NCBI GenBank assembly: GCA_041652575.1
Contig: JBAZHC010000012.1
Location: 44,820 to 108,819, forward strand
Source of the DNA: Phycisphaerae bacterium
GTDB taxonomy: Bacteria > Planctomycetota > Phycisphaerae > Sedimentisphaerales > UBA12454
DNA length: 64,000 nucleotides
Direction: 5' to 3'
Below, in pieces: positions 43,354 to 52,887 of the stretch. Every line of letters starts with the position of its first letter. The first letter of the stretch is position 1. The position numbers were made by a program, and so were the translations under genes. Below the pieces are notes generated by a model. That model was not told the origin of the DNA. It was given only the letters and a program-made list of their open reading frames with translations, and ran no database searches.

Positions 43354-46212
43354 ATGCAGAAAAATATAAAAAAAAGGACAGGTTATATTGTATCGCATAC
43401 CCATTGGGATCGCGAATGGCGTTATCCAATCTGGGAAACACGGCGGATGTTGATTGATTTTATAGATGAGCTTATTGAGGTACTTGAATCAGGGAAATAT
43501 ACGAGTTTTCTTCTTGATGGTCAGGTGATACCCATTCTGGATTACCTTGAATTCAGACCGGAAATGGCGGGACGTATAAAATCATTAGTTTCATTTGGAA
43601 AGCTTCAGATAGGCCCTTGGTATACTTTACCTGATGAATACCCTGTTGATGGAGAGGCGATAATAAGAAATTTGTTATGGGGCATTCGCAAATCAGAACA
43701 AATTGGCGGTGTATTCAAGGCCGGCTACACATCTTTCGGATGGGGACAGACGACACAATTACCGCAGATATATGCCGGTTTTGGTATGGATACAGTGATG
43801 GTCGGCAAGCATATCGGCAAACATCGTGCTCCAAAAAGCGAATTTATATGGTGCAGTCCCGATGGCAGTGAGCTTCTTGCCACAAGATTCGGAAGCGATG
43901 GCAGGGCGAACTTTTATTTTAATGCTCATCTCTCAATTTTGTTTGGATTGAATCATAAAAGCCCCTTCTGGGAATATAAATGGGAAAAGGGCGGCGTAGC
44001 CTATCATAGAGCTGATACTGAAAAAATGGAACAGGACCATTTCCGGCTGGATGTGCCGGTTGATTGGCATCCGGAAATGGTAACTCCTGAACTTATAGAA
44101 ACATTATGGCAGACTACCGACGACAGTCTTATGGAAAATGACCGGCTGATGATGAATGGCTGCGACTATACGGCGGCTCAGTCATTATTGCCGGAGATAG
44201 TTGCGAAATTCAATGAGATTGATTCAGAATCCAATCGTGAATGGGTTCAGGCGACAATGCCTGAGTTTATTAAATTGATGAAAGATAAGATTGACCGTTC
44301 AAAACTGCTTGTTATTAATGGCGAGCTTCGAGATGGTCCTGCTGGCCCATTAACCGGCAATGCCCTATCAACAAGATTATACGTCAAGCAGCTTAATAAA
44401 TATGCACAGAATCTGCTTGTCCGTTTTGCTGAACCGATGGCTGCTTTTGCTTCAATGTTTGGAGAAGATTACCCGGACAGCTTCATCAAAAGAGCTTGGC
44501 TGTATTTGCTTCAGTCACACCCACATGATTCGATAAATGCCGTTTCTCAGGACAAAACAGCTCTTGATGTTTGTCATCGGCTTCGACAGGTAATTGAAAT
44601 TTCGCAGACAGTTGCCGATCGTGCAATGAAGCAGCTTGTAAAGATAATTGATATGAGCCAATTTGGCGAAGAAGTAGTTCTTTTAGTGGTTTTCAATCCA
44701 TTGCCTTACGAACGAAGCAACATAATAGAGGCATGGATTAATGTATCGGATATAAGAGATAAAAACGAAGTCTGGCGCGCTTACAGGATGCCGGAAGGCT
44801 TGCAGGTTTTCAATGCTGATGGCAAACCATTAAGCACTCAAAACCATGGTTTTACAGAGCAGGTATATCCCGTAGCACAGTTACACACACGGGCATTTCC
44901 ATACAATTGCTTAAGACACAAAATCTTTTTTGAGACGGGAAAGGTTCCGGCCGGAGGGTACAAGATTTTCTCTGTCAAAACAATAGACCAGGGCAGGACG
45001 GAAGATACCCGATGGTCTGATTCGATTGCGTCAACAGGCTCATTATTAAAAAGTCCAGACAGGCTTGAAAATGAATACCTGATTGTTCAGATGAATCCTA
45101 ATGGAACATTTAATCTGACAGATAAACTTAATAACAAAACCTTTTACAATCTGAATTATTATGAAGACAGAGGCGAGATTGGCGATTACTGGTTTAACGA
45201 AATGCCGATGTTTGACCAGATACACAATTCGCTCGGCTGCTCTGCAGTGATATGGGCTGAAGAAACCGGGCCATTGCAGGCTACGCTGGCAAGTGAAATA
45301 AGAATGCAGCTTCCCCAGAAAGCCGTTAAACATCAAAAACGTCGTAGCGATGAAAGAGAAAGCCTGGTTATAAAAACGGCTGTTACACTTCGGGCTGGTG
45401 TAAATTATGCCGAAGTTAATGTGGAATTTGAAAATCGGCACGAAGACCATTATCTAAGGGTAATGTTTCCGACCGGATTAGGCAAAGCGACTTATGCCGA
45501 TACAGGCGGGCACTTTATTGTAGACCATCGCTTGATACGGCCGCAAGGCCCAACAAAAACAAGCGTCTGGCCCGATATGGCAACGTTGCCGCAGAATAAT
45601 TTTGTGGATGTAAGCGATGGTACTGTTGGTCTGGCATTTCTCAACAATAGTCTGACCGAATACGAAGTGCTCGACAATGATGAACGAACGGCTGCCTTGT
45701 CGTTGCTGCGGGCAGTACAAAACTGGATTTGCACGGAAACAAGGGTTGGTTCAAATTTCCCATCGCAAAAAGGCGGCCAATGTCTGGGATATCATTCGAT
45801 TCGCTATGCCATCTTGCCACACACCGGAAACTGGCAGGATGCCAATATCCCGCTGGCGGCTGATTTCTTCAATATTCCAATGGTACCAGTTCAGACGCGT
45901 AAACATAAAGGAACTTTGGCTGCAAAACAGGCTTCACTGTTTGCAATAGACAATCCTGCCGTCCGTTTTTCTGCACTTAAGAAAGCGGAGGACGGGGATA
46001 CATTTATTGTGCGGCTGTACAATCCGACATCACAGAAACAACAAGCAAATATTACATTCTCTGCCGCAGTTGAAAAAGTATGGCAGACCAATCTAAATGA
46101 GGAACGCAACAGCCCCGTTAATCCTGCCGATGATGGCGATATTCCAATAGTATTGCTGCCATATAAGATTGTGACAATTGAGGTCGAAATGCATTTAAAA
46201 GGAAAACAATAA
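43354..46212 (+). CDS. GH38-like alpha-mannosidase family protein
   Basis: 952-residue cytoplasmic protein with the GH38 order: N-terminal metal motif S-H-T-H-W-D-R-E-W (H17, D19), middle three-helix domain with P-H-D-S (H391), then two large beta domains. It is closest in layout to bacterial GH38 enzymes such as mannosylglycerate hydrolase. At the nucleophile, characterised enzymes have Y-x-P-D-S-F-G. Here residues 124-129 read G-Y-T-S-F-G, two residues shorter and without the aspartate that serves as both nucleophile and zinc ligand. Either a distinct subfamily uses another residue, or the protein is not a mannosidase. No signal peptide. Confidence 0.82.
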   Translation: MQKNIKKRTGYIVSHTHWDREWRYPIWETRRMLIDFIDELIEVLESGKYTSFLLDGQVIPILDYLEFRPEMAGRIKSLVSFGKLQIGPWYTLPDEYPVDGEAIIRNLLWGIRKSEQIGGVFKAGYTSFGWGQTTQLPQIYAGFGMDTVMVGKHIGKHRAPKSEFIWCSPDGSELLATRFGSDGRANFYFNAHLSILFGLNHKSPFWEYKWEKGGVAYHRADTEKMEQDHFRLDVPVDWHPEMVTPELIETLWQTTDDSLMENDRLMMNGCDYTAAQSLLPEIVAKFNEIDSESNREWVQATMPEFIKLMKDKIDRSKLLVINGELRDGPAGPLTGNALSTRLYVKQLNKYAQNLLVRFAEPMAAFASMFGEDYPDSFIKRAWLYLLQSHPHDSINAVSQDKTALDVCHRLRQVIEISQTVADRAMKQLVKIIDMSQFGEEVVLLVVFNPLPYERSNIIEAWINVSDIRDKNEVWRAYRMPEGLQVFNADGKPLSTQNHGFTEQVYPVAQLHTRAFPYNCLRHKIFFETGKVPAGGYKIFSVKTIDQGRTEDTRWSDSIASTGSLLKSPDRLENEYLIVQMNPNGTFNLTDKLNNKTFYNLNYYEDRGEIGDYWFNEMPMFDQIHNSLGCSAVIWAEETGPLQATLASEIRMQLPQKAVKHQKRRSDERESLVIKTAVTLRAGVNYAEVNVEFENRHEDHYLRVMFPTGLGKATYADTGGHFIVDHRLIRPQGPTKTSVWPDMATLPQNNFVDVSDGTVGLAFLNNSLTEYEVLDNDERTAALSLLRAVQNWICTETRVGSNFPSQKGGQCLGYHSIRYAILPHTGNWQDANIPLAADFFNIPMVPVQTRKHKGTLAAKQASLFAIDNPAVRFSALKKAEDGDTFIVRLYNPTSQKQQANITFSAAVEKVWQTNLNEERNSPVNPADDGDIPIVLLPYKIVTIEVEMHLKGKQ

Positions 46213-46213
46213 T

Positions 46214-47416
46214 ATGTTACGACCTTATGATGTAATGGCAGCCGGTCATTTGTGTATTGATATCATACCAAAATTTCTAGTCACCGGCATAAAGAATATA
46301 GCCGAGATTATGCGGCCCGGCAAATTAGTAAACGTTCTGGATGCTGCAATCAGCACTGGCGGGCCTGTTTCCAACACAGGTATCAATATGAAGACACTTG
46401 GTAATAAAGTCTGCTTCTGCGCAGGCGTAGGCGATGATATTCTTGGGCAAATAACCATTGATATGCTCAGAACAAACGGCAATGCCGATGGTATCAGATT
46501 CGTAAAAGGCGTTTCAAGCTCCTATACAGTAGTGGTTGCCCCACCGAATATTGACAGGATATTTCTTCATAATCCAGGCACTAATAATTATTTTGGACCG
46601 GAAAATCTTAATTCTGAACTGATAAAGCAGTGCCGCCATTTTCATTTCGGCTATCCGCCACTGATGAGCAGAATGTTTGCCAACGATGGCGAAGAGCTTA
46701 AGGAAGTCTTCAAGATTGCAAAAGGTGCCGGGGCAACAACATCCTGTGATATGACCCTTCCGGACCCGGCCTCGCCGTCAGGTATGGTTAACTGGCGTAA
46801 AATATTGGAAAATATTTTGCCATATATCGATATACATCTGCCGTCGATTGAAGAATCGTTCTATATGCTTCACCCGGAAGAATTCTTGCGTATGAAAAGT
46901 GAGCATAACAACGCTGAACTTATTGATTTTATCACGCCATTACAGTATTCCAAGATTGCGGACGAATTGTTGGCAATGGGCAGCAAAATAGTCGCTCTCA
47001 AATCCGGCCATCGAGGTGTTTATATTAAAACAGCTTCTAAAGATGTACTTAGCAGGATAGATAATACTTTGCCAGTTGATGTTAATAATTGGTCAAACCG
47101 TGAACTTTGGGTGCCCGCATTTGTAGTAGATATGTTCGGCAGTGCTACAGGCTCGGGAGATTCAACAATTGCAGGATTTTTAAGTGCATTTCTGAAAGGG
47201 CTGAATATCGAAATTTCCTTGAAATATGCCACTTGCTGCGGCCTTCAGAATGTCAGAGTTCTCGATGCAACCAGTGGCATAAAGACATGGGAGGAAACCA
47301 CCAATATGATAAAACATAATATGCCGATGATAAATACACACATAGATTCAGACGACTGGAAATACTCAAAAGAATATGCACTCTGGGCTGGGACGAAAGA
47401 TAGATTGAAACAATAG
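46214..47416 (+). CDS. PfkB family sugar kinase
   Basis: 400-residue ribokinase/PfkB-fold kinase. It has the N-terminal A-A-G-H-L-C-I-D start, T-G-G-P-V-S-N-T-G substrate region (about residue 49) and the catalytic motif G-S-G-D-S (about residue 312), with the aspartate base. It is somewhat longer than average because of an insertion around residues 210-240. It begins 2 bp after the GH38 stop, so it is tightly coupled. It should phosphorylate a monosaccharide or cyclitol produced by the locus. Confidence 0.86.
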   Translation: MLRPYDVMAAGHLCIDIIPKFLVTGIKNIAEIMRPGKLVNVLDAAISTGGPVSNTGINMKTLGNKVCFCAGVGDDILGQITIDMLRTNGNADGIRFVKGVSSSYTVVVAPPNIDRIFLHNPGTNNYFGPENLNSELIKQCRHFHFGYPPLMSRMFANDGEELKEVFKIAKGAGATTSCDMTLPDPASPSGMVNWRKILENILPYIDIHLPSIEESFYMLHPEEFLRMKSEHNNAELIDFITPLQYSKIADELLAMGSKIVALKSGHRGVYIKTASKDVLSRIDNTLPVDVNNWSNRELWVPAFVVDMFGSATGSGDSTIAGFLSAFLKGLNIEISLKYATCCGLQNVRVLDATSGIKTWEETTNMIKHNMPMINTHIDSDDWKYSKEYALWAGTKDRLKQ

Positions 47417-47429
47417 TAAGGATTGTAGA

Positions 47430-48380
47430 ATGAGCAAAAACAAACTGACACGCAAAATAAATATCCCGCCAGGTTCGACAATGGAAGAGGCGGAATATAT
47501 AAAATTTCTTGAAGATGCATATAAGCAATTTTTCCACTACCCCCAATATTTTGCTGATGATGAAGGAATAAATACACTGGAACTTGCTCATCTTATACCC
47601 GAGGTGTCGGAGACGGTCCTTGCTATTTATGTGGGGATTAATGATGCTGTCTGTAACAAGGGCTTGATAACGCCTTTTCTTGTACGACATGGCCACAACA
47701 ACGTTTTTGTTTTTGATCCGCTTGTTTATTCCGGAGGTAAGGATGTCCCCGATGGTACTATTGATGCAAGAAAGGTATTAAGCGAATTTGAACCTCCGAA
47801 CAGTACCTGGAATGCCGGCTGGACCTATGTAATGATTGAAGCCCCCAAACGTACCTTTGAAAGTCTTTGGAAAGACAAAGGTTATATTGATATGATACCG
47901 GCTAAATTCGAAGATTTTACAATGTTAAGCGACCCGGCAAAGAGTAAGGTTTGTATCTTCATAGACCCAAAAGCGTTTAGTCATCCAGTCAATAAAAACA
48001 GGAAATACCTGAAAGCGGCACTTAATCGCGGAGAAAAGATGATTGATGAGTTCGCAATACCAGAGAAATTAAAAGGCGAAATGGATGGTCTTGCTGCTGT
48101 TGTACTTCATCAGGGTGAAAAGTTATATGTTGCCACAAATGATTTTAGTCCTTGTGCACATGGTTGGAGCAATATTCATCCGGATAACATGGAACTGGCC
48201 GTAATCAATGAAACCTCAGCTGTGCCTTTAGACTTGATAATTGCCAAACCGCCTGTAAGGAAGCAGTATGTCAAAAATATTGTGCCTCCAAGAGGCAGCG
48301 CAGACATGACCACCGACTGGTTTAAACGCGGCAGTAAAATCGTAAGAAACCCTTTGTTACAGGGACTATTCAAAGGTTAA
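47430..48380 (+). CDS. Conserved-looking protein of unknown function
   Basis: 316 residues, soluble, with no signal peptide or membrane helix. I do not recognise a family. Visible traits are a likely alpha/beta fold, F-L-V-R-H-G-H-N-N (about residue 84), the D-P-L-V-Y-S-G-G region after it, P-C-A-H-G-W-S-N (about residue 241) and a conserved-looking C-terminus P-P-R-G-S-A-D-M-T-T-D-W. AAGGA 9 nt before the ATG and a 13-bp gap after the kinase make it a genuine operon member. It probably takes part in the same sugar route. Confidence 0.7.
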   Translation: MSKNKLTRKINIPPGSTMEEAEYIKFLEDAYKQFFHYPQYFADDEGINTLELAHLIPEVSETVLAIYVGINDAVCNKGLITPFLVRHGHNNVFVFDPLVYSGGKDVPDGTIDARKVLSEFEPPNSTWNAGWTYVMIEAPKRTFESLWKDKGYIDMIPAKFEDFTMLSDPAKSKVCIFIDPKAFSHPVNKNRKYLKAALNRGEKMIDEFAIPEKLKGEMDGLAAVVLHQGEKLYVATNDFSPCAHGWSNIHPDNMELAVINETSAVPLDLIIAKPPVRKQYVKNIVPPRGSADMTTDWFKRGSKIVRNPLLQGLFKG

Positions 48381-48472
48381 TCAAAAATGGAAAAACAGAA
48401 AATTTCTAAGTAATGAAAATAATGGTTTTCAATAATGAAATCAAAAAGAGATATTTCAGGAGCTTTATATAA

Positions 48473-51400
48473 ATGACTGCATCAGTTAAAGATTTAGCTA
48501 TGATGTTTTTTTCGCCCTCCAGTCGATTTAAGGGAAAACCATTCTGGGCGTGGAACGGCCTTTTGGAGGACGATGAGTTACGTCGGCAAATCAAAATTTT
48601 CCACCAAATGGGGTTCGGTGGTTTCTTTATGCATTCTCGTGTTGGACTGGCTACCACATATCTCAGCGATGAATGGTTTGGCAGAATAAGAACCTGTATT
48701 GACGAAGCTGCAAAAAATAATATGGAGGCCTGGCTTTACGATGAAGACCGCTGGCCTTCTGGTGCTGCTGGCGGATTCGTTACCACGGACCACAAATACC
48801 GGATGCGTAAGCTTGTTGTCAATGTTGTTGAACCGGAAAATTTTACCTGGCCTGTTGATGATACGGCCAATTATATTTTTGCGGCCGTTTTTCATAATGA
48901 AAAAATAAAATGGTATAAAAAACAATTTAGTGATAAATCCTTAAAATCACTTCCTGCAAATGCAAAAATTATTCACTTTCGTCTCCAGATAATGCCCGAT
49001 ATGTTATGGTTTAACGGCCAGGCATATCTCGATACCCTCAACTCTGACGCAGTAAAGAAATTTATTGAGATCACGCATGAGGCATATAAACGTCAAGTCG
49101 GCGAGCATTTCGGCAAAACCATTCCAGGTATTTTCTCCGATGAACCAGATGCAGGTATTTCTTTTCGCAAATGGTATGAAAAAACTGATGAAAAAAATAG
49201 TTTTCCCTGGACGGATAATCTTCCTCAAAAATTTATTGAAATATATAACTATGATATTACAGATTTTTTGCCGGAAATCGTTTTTGACTGTGTCGCTGAA
49301 CTCTTCAGCAGGCCGCGATACCACTATCACCAGTGTAAAACACAAATGTTTGTCGAGGCTTTCTCAAAGCAAATCGGTCAATGGTGCAAAAAAAACAATC
49401 TTTCATTTACTGGCCATGTTCTCTGTGAAGACCCTCCCAGCCAAAGCCTATCCGTTAGTGCCCCTGCTATGCAATTTTATCAATATATGCAGTCGCCAGG
49501 CATTGACATTCTGACACAATATGATACCAGCTACGCTACAGTAAAACAATGTGCTTCTGTCGCAAGACAAACCGGTCGCAAATGGGTACTGTCAGAGCTT
49601 TACGGCTGTACCGGATGGGAAACAACTTTTGAAACTTACAAATATCTCGGTAACTGGCAGGCCGTACTCGGCATAACATTTCGATGTCATCATCTTGCCT
49701 TCTATTCTATGGCGGGCGAAAACAAAAGAGACTATCCCGCATCAATCCATTTTCATTCACCCTGGCACAAACACTTCTCATTACTGGAAGATTACTACTC
49801 AAGACTTAATGTGTTGTTGACTGCCGGTTCGCCTGTGTGCGATTTACTTGTGATTCATCCCTTCGAAAGTTATTACCTTACCTATAATCAACTTTGGGAA
49901 ACAAATCCACAAATCAAAAAGATGGATGCTGACTACAAACAACTTGTGCAGTGGCTCCTCGGCAATCAGCTTGATTTTGACTTCGCCGACGAACAGCTTT
50001 TGATAGACCTTCAGGCAATTGTTTCTTCCGATTCCGGCGGAGCTTTCCTTCAGATTAGAAAAATGAAATACCGCACCGTCATCGTCCCCTGTCTTATTAC
50101 GATTCGCGCATCAACTTTAAATCTGCTCGAAAGTTTTGCCAAGGCCGGTGGCCAGGTTGTTTTCCTCGAGGAGTCTCCAAAACTCCTTGATGCAGAACCA
50201 TCGGGAAAACCTTCTAAATTTGCTTATGATAAGGTCATTTCCTTCAATCAAAAAGATGTTATTGATGCTGTTGCTGATAGAGTTGGAATCGTTTCAGTAC
50301 GGACAAATGAAAACGAAAACTGCCCCAATGTCTTTTATCAGCTTCGCCAACTTAATAACGGCTGGGCTTTATTCCTCGTCAATGTCAGCAGAGAAAAAAA
50401 TTATGAAAAACTTAAAATCTGCTTGAAAAATCCTGCAAAAAATATCGAACAGTTACAGCTTTGGGACGCTTTTACAGGTCTAAGATATGAGCTTGATTCT
50501 GAAATTACGAAAAACCTTGTTAAATGCAATGTTGATATTCCTGCCGTCGACTCAGCCTTGATTGTAGCTGTAGATAAATCAGAAAAAATCCCTCTTTGGC
50601 AAAACAGAATCAAACTATACCATGAAATAAATCTTAAAATCACCGACTGGCAGTTCAGTCTCGATGACCATAATGTGATTGTGTTAGACAGGGCCGATTG
50701 TGCAACAGTCATTGATGAAAAAGAAGAAATTATTGCTTCGCAGCAGGAAATCCTCAGAATAGATGATATGCTTCGTGAACGTTTTCACATTGATAAACGC
50801 AGAGACGACATGGTTCAGCCCTGGGTAATCGCCCGCGAACCGATTGGGCATCAGGTTGAGACGGTTCTTACGTATTCTTTCACCGTCGATGTGCTTCCTT
50901 GTGACCCTGTGCACCTCGCGGTTGAACAGCCACAGCGATGGCAAATTGAACTGAACAACAAAATCATCGAATTTAAAACCCCGACCAGTTGGTGGGTTGA
51001 TCCTGCAATAAAGATGCTGCCAATAAGCTTAAATAATATTAAAAAAGGCACAAATATTCTCAAATTCAAAGGTAAATTTGACAGACATGCAAATCTCGAA
51101 ATCGTTTATCTTCTCGGCGGGTTCGGTGTCTCAGTCAATAAAACGAGCGTATCTATGTGCAAACTTCCCGACAAATTAAAACTTGGCAGCTGGCTCAATC
51201 AGGGATTACCGTTTTACAGTGGCAATATAATTTACAGTGGAAATTTTAAATTACAGCATCAAAACAACTGCAGATACTTTATAAAATTTCCAGCTTTTTT
51301 TGCCTCTCTGCTTGAAGTAAAAATAAATAACAATAAGTCCATTTTCGTTATCTCGACTAATTGCCAAAAGGAAGTCACAGAATTTCTTTGCAATGGCGAC

Positions 51401-51583
51401 AATCATATCGAAATTACACTCTATGGCTCACGTCGTAATGCCTTTGGTCCATTGCATCTTTCGGAAGATAAACCGGTATGGATTGGCCCTCAACAATTTC
51501 TATACAATGCAGAAAACTGGCAAGATGAATACAAACTCATAGACTACGGCCTGTTTATGCCGCCTGTGATTCTGCGAAATTGA
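48473..51583 (+). CDS. Large glycoside hydrolase-like protein (GH106-like)
   Basis: 1036-residue cytoplasmic protein. The N-terminal pattern K-P-F-W-A-W-N-G-L, then G-F-G-G-F-F-M-H-S-R-V-G-L and A-W-L-Y-D-E-D-R-W-P-S-G-A-A-G-G, marks the large family related to GH106 alpha-L-rhamnosidases, with a TIM-barrel front and GH2-like sugar-binding modules at the back (about residues 790-1000). GH106 enzymes of gut bacteria act on rhamnogalacturonans. No signal peptide is present, so it would act on imported oligosaccharides. AGGAG lies 9 nt before the ATG. The upstream gap is 92 bp and may hold a minor promoter. The exact GH family needs alignment. Confidence 0.75.
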   Translation: MTASVKDLAMMFFSPSSRFKGKPFWAWNGLLEDDELRRQIKIFHQMGFGGFFMHSRVGLATTYLSDEWFGRIRTCIDEAAKNNMEAWLYDEDRWPSGAAGGFVTTDHKYRMRKLVVNVVEPENFTWPVDDTANYIFAAVFHNEKIKWYKKQFSDKSLKSLPANAKIIHFRLQIMPDMLWFNGQAYLDTLNSDAVKKFIEITHEAYKRQVGEHFGKTIPGIFSDEPDAGISFRKWYEKTDEKNSFPWTDNLPQKFIEIYNYDITDFLPEIVFDCVAELFSRPRYHYHQCKTQMFVEAFSKQIGQWCKKNNLSFTGHVLCEDPPSQSLSVSAPAMQFYQYMQSPGIDILTQYDTSYATVKQCASVARQTGRKWVLSELYGCTGWETTFETYKYLGNWQAVLGITFRCHHLAFYSMAGENKRDYPASIHFHSPWHKHFSLLEDYYSRLNVLLTAGSPVCDLLVIHPFESYYLTYNQLWETNPQIKKMDADYKQLVQWLLGNQLDFDFADEQLLIDLQAIVSSDSGGAFLQIRKMKYRTVIVPCLITIRASTLNLLESFAKAGGQVVFLEESPKLLDAEPSGKPSKFAYDKVISFNQKDVIDAVADRVGIVSVRTNENENCPNVFYQLRQLNNGWALFLVNVSREKNYEKLKICLKNPAKNIEQLQLWDAFTGLRYELDSEITKNLVKCNVDIPAVDSALIVAVDKSEKIPLWQNRIKLYHEINLKITDWQFSLDDHNVIVLDRADCATVIDEKEEIIASQQEILRIDDMLRERFHIDKRRDDMVQPWVIAREPIGHQVETVLTYSFTVDVLPCDPVHLAVEQPQRWQIELNNKIIEFKTPTSWWVDPAIKMLPISLNNIKKGTNILKFKGKFDRHANLEIVYLLGGFGVSVNKTSVSMCKLPDKLKLGSWLNQGLPFYSGNIIYSGNFKLQHQNNCRYFIKFPAFFASLLEVKINNNKSIFVISTNCQKEVTEFLCNGDNHIEITLYGSRRNAFGPLHLSEDKPVWIGPQQFLYNAENWQDEYKLIDYGLFMPPVILRN

Positions 51584-51631
51584 ATGTATTTTTCAATGTT
51601 TTTTAGTAGTAAAATGCATTATCAGTTGAAG

Positions 51632-51698
51632 ATTGCAAGAAACGATATGCGATTATTGCAGAAAAATCAATGGTCGTTTTGTAGTATTGTAATATAAT
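51632..51698. promoter_or_regulatory. 43-nt regulatory element (copy 2) and internal promoter
   Basis: 51632-51674 repeats the 38538-38580 element at 40 of 43 positions, including both ATTGCA half-sites 23 bp apart and the ATCAATGGT end. A TATAAT lies at 51693-51698. It sits between the GH106-like gene and URO-D 3, so the second half of the run can be transcribed on its own under the same regulator. Confidence 0.6.
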
Positions 51699-51729
51699 AA
51701 TTGTTTGACACAGGATAGAGAAATATACT

Positions 51730-52839
51730 ATGCGAGAATTAAGCAGTTACGAGCGAGTTAGAAACACGCTGGACAAGAAACCGGTTGATGAAATAGCCTT
51801 TACAATTGATCCGTGGCCTGAAACGATAAAGAAATGGCAAACAGAAGGGCATTTTGCAAAAAAGGATATAGAAGATTGGTGGCTTCATTTCAAACAGGAT
51901 ATTATGGCTGCCGGCTGGCTTAATTCGACAGCTGATCTTGATTTTGAGCCGAGGGTACTGGAAGAGACTGATGATACGATTCTTAAGGTAGATGGCAATG
52001 GTGCGACTTTGCGGACGCACAAAAAATATAGCCGTACGCCGGAACACGTCAATTTTGTCGCAAAAGACCGCATCGGATGGGAAAAGCATATCAAGCCCCA
52101 TCTATTTGGAGTTGATGGGCGGCGGATACCGCTTGAAGAATATAAGAAACGCAGGACGATTGCGACAGAAAAACAGTTATTCTTCTGTTGGCATGGTGAG
52201 GGCCCCTTTGAACAAATTCATTCAATATGTGGGCATGAAGATATGTTGATGGGGATGACTCTTGACCCTGACTGGGTAAGGGATATGGTAATGACATATA
52301 CCGAACTTACCATCAGACATCTGGAATTGCTTTTTAATGAGGCTGGTCAACCCGACGGATTTTGGCTATATGAGGATATGGGATTCAAAAATAAGCCATT
52401 TATGTCACTGACAATGTACGAGGATATTGTACAACTGGGGCATAAACGCTTTTTTGATTTTGCCCATTCAATAGGCTGTAAAGTAATTGTGCATTCGTGC
52501 GGATTTGTCGAACCTTTGGTGCCGGGCCTTATTACCGCTGGTATGGATTGCCTCCAGGCAATGGAGGTAAAAGCTGGAATGGATATGCCGCATTTGTTTA
52601 AATTATTTGGAGACAAAATAGCGTTTTTTGGTAATATCGATGCGCGGGCGCTTATTACGAATGATTATAAAATTATAGATGAAGAACTGACAAAAAAAAT
52701 TGTGCCGGTGGTTTCACATAGTGGATCATATATTCTGCATACAGATCATTCCGAACCGCCGGAAATAAAATATGATACAATGTGGCATTTTATACGCAGA
52801 GGCAAGGAAATTGCCAAAGAAGCAGCCTCTAAAAAATAA
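51730..52839 (+). CDS. URO-D/MtaA superfamily protein 3
   Basis: 369 residues. Motif H255-S-C257-G is kept. The C-terminal ligand region reads H-T-D-H-S-E-P-P (H340) instead of a cysteine, a pattern of a different URO-D subgroup from genes 1 and 2. It is the first gene after the second copy of the 43-nt element and is followed by GH1 with a 48-bp gap. A methyltransferase- or decarboxylase-like reaction on a sugar-linked substrate is possible. A heme role is unlikely in this context. Confidence 0.82.
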   Translation: MRELSSYERVRNTLDKKPVDEIAFTIDPWPETIKKWQTEGHFAKKDIEDWWLHFKQDIMAAGWLNSTADLDFEPRVLEETDDTILKVDGNGATLRTHKKYSRTPEHVNFVAKDRIGWEKHIKPHLFGVDGRRIPLEEYKKRRTIATEKQLFFCWHGEGPFEQIHSICGHEDMLMGMTLDPDWVRDMVMTYTELTIRHLELLFNEAGQPDGFWLYEDMGFKNKPFMSLTMYEDIVQLGHKRFFDFAHSIGCKVIVHSCGFVEPLVPGLITAGMDCLQAMEVKAGMDMPHLFKLFGDKIAFFGNIDARALITNDYKIIDEELTKKIVPVVSHSGSYILHTDHSEPPEIKYDTMWHFIRRGKEIAKEAASKK

Positions 52840-52887
52840 ATTTGGCAAAGTTAAATTTATCCCACTCATAAGACAAAAGGATGTGAA

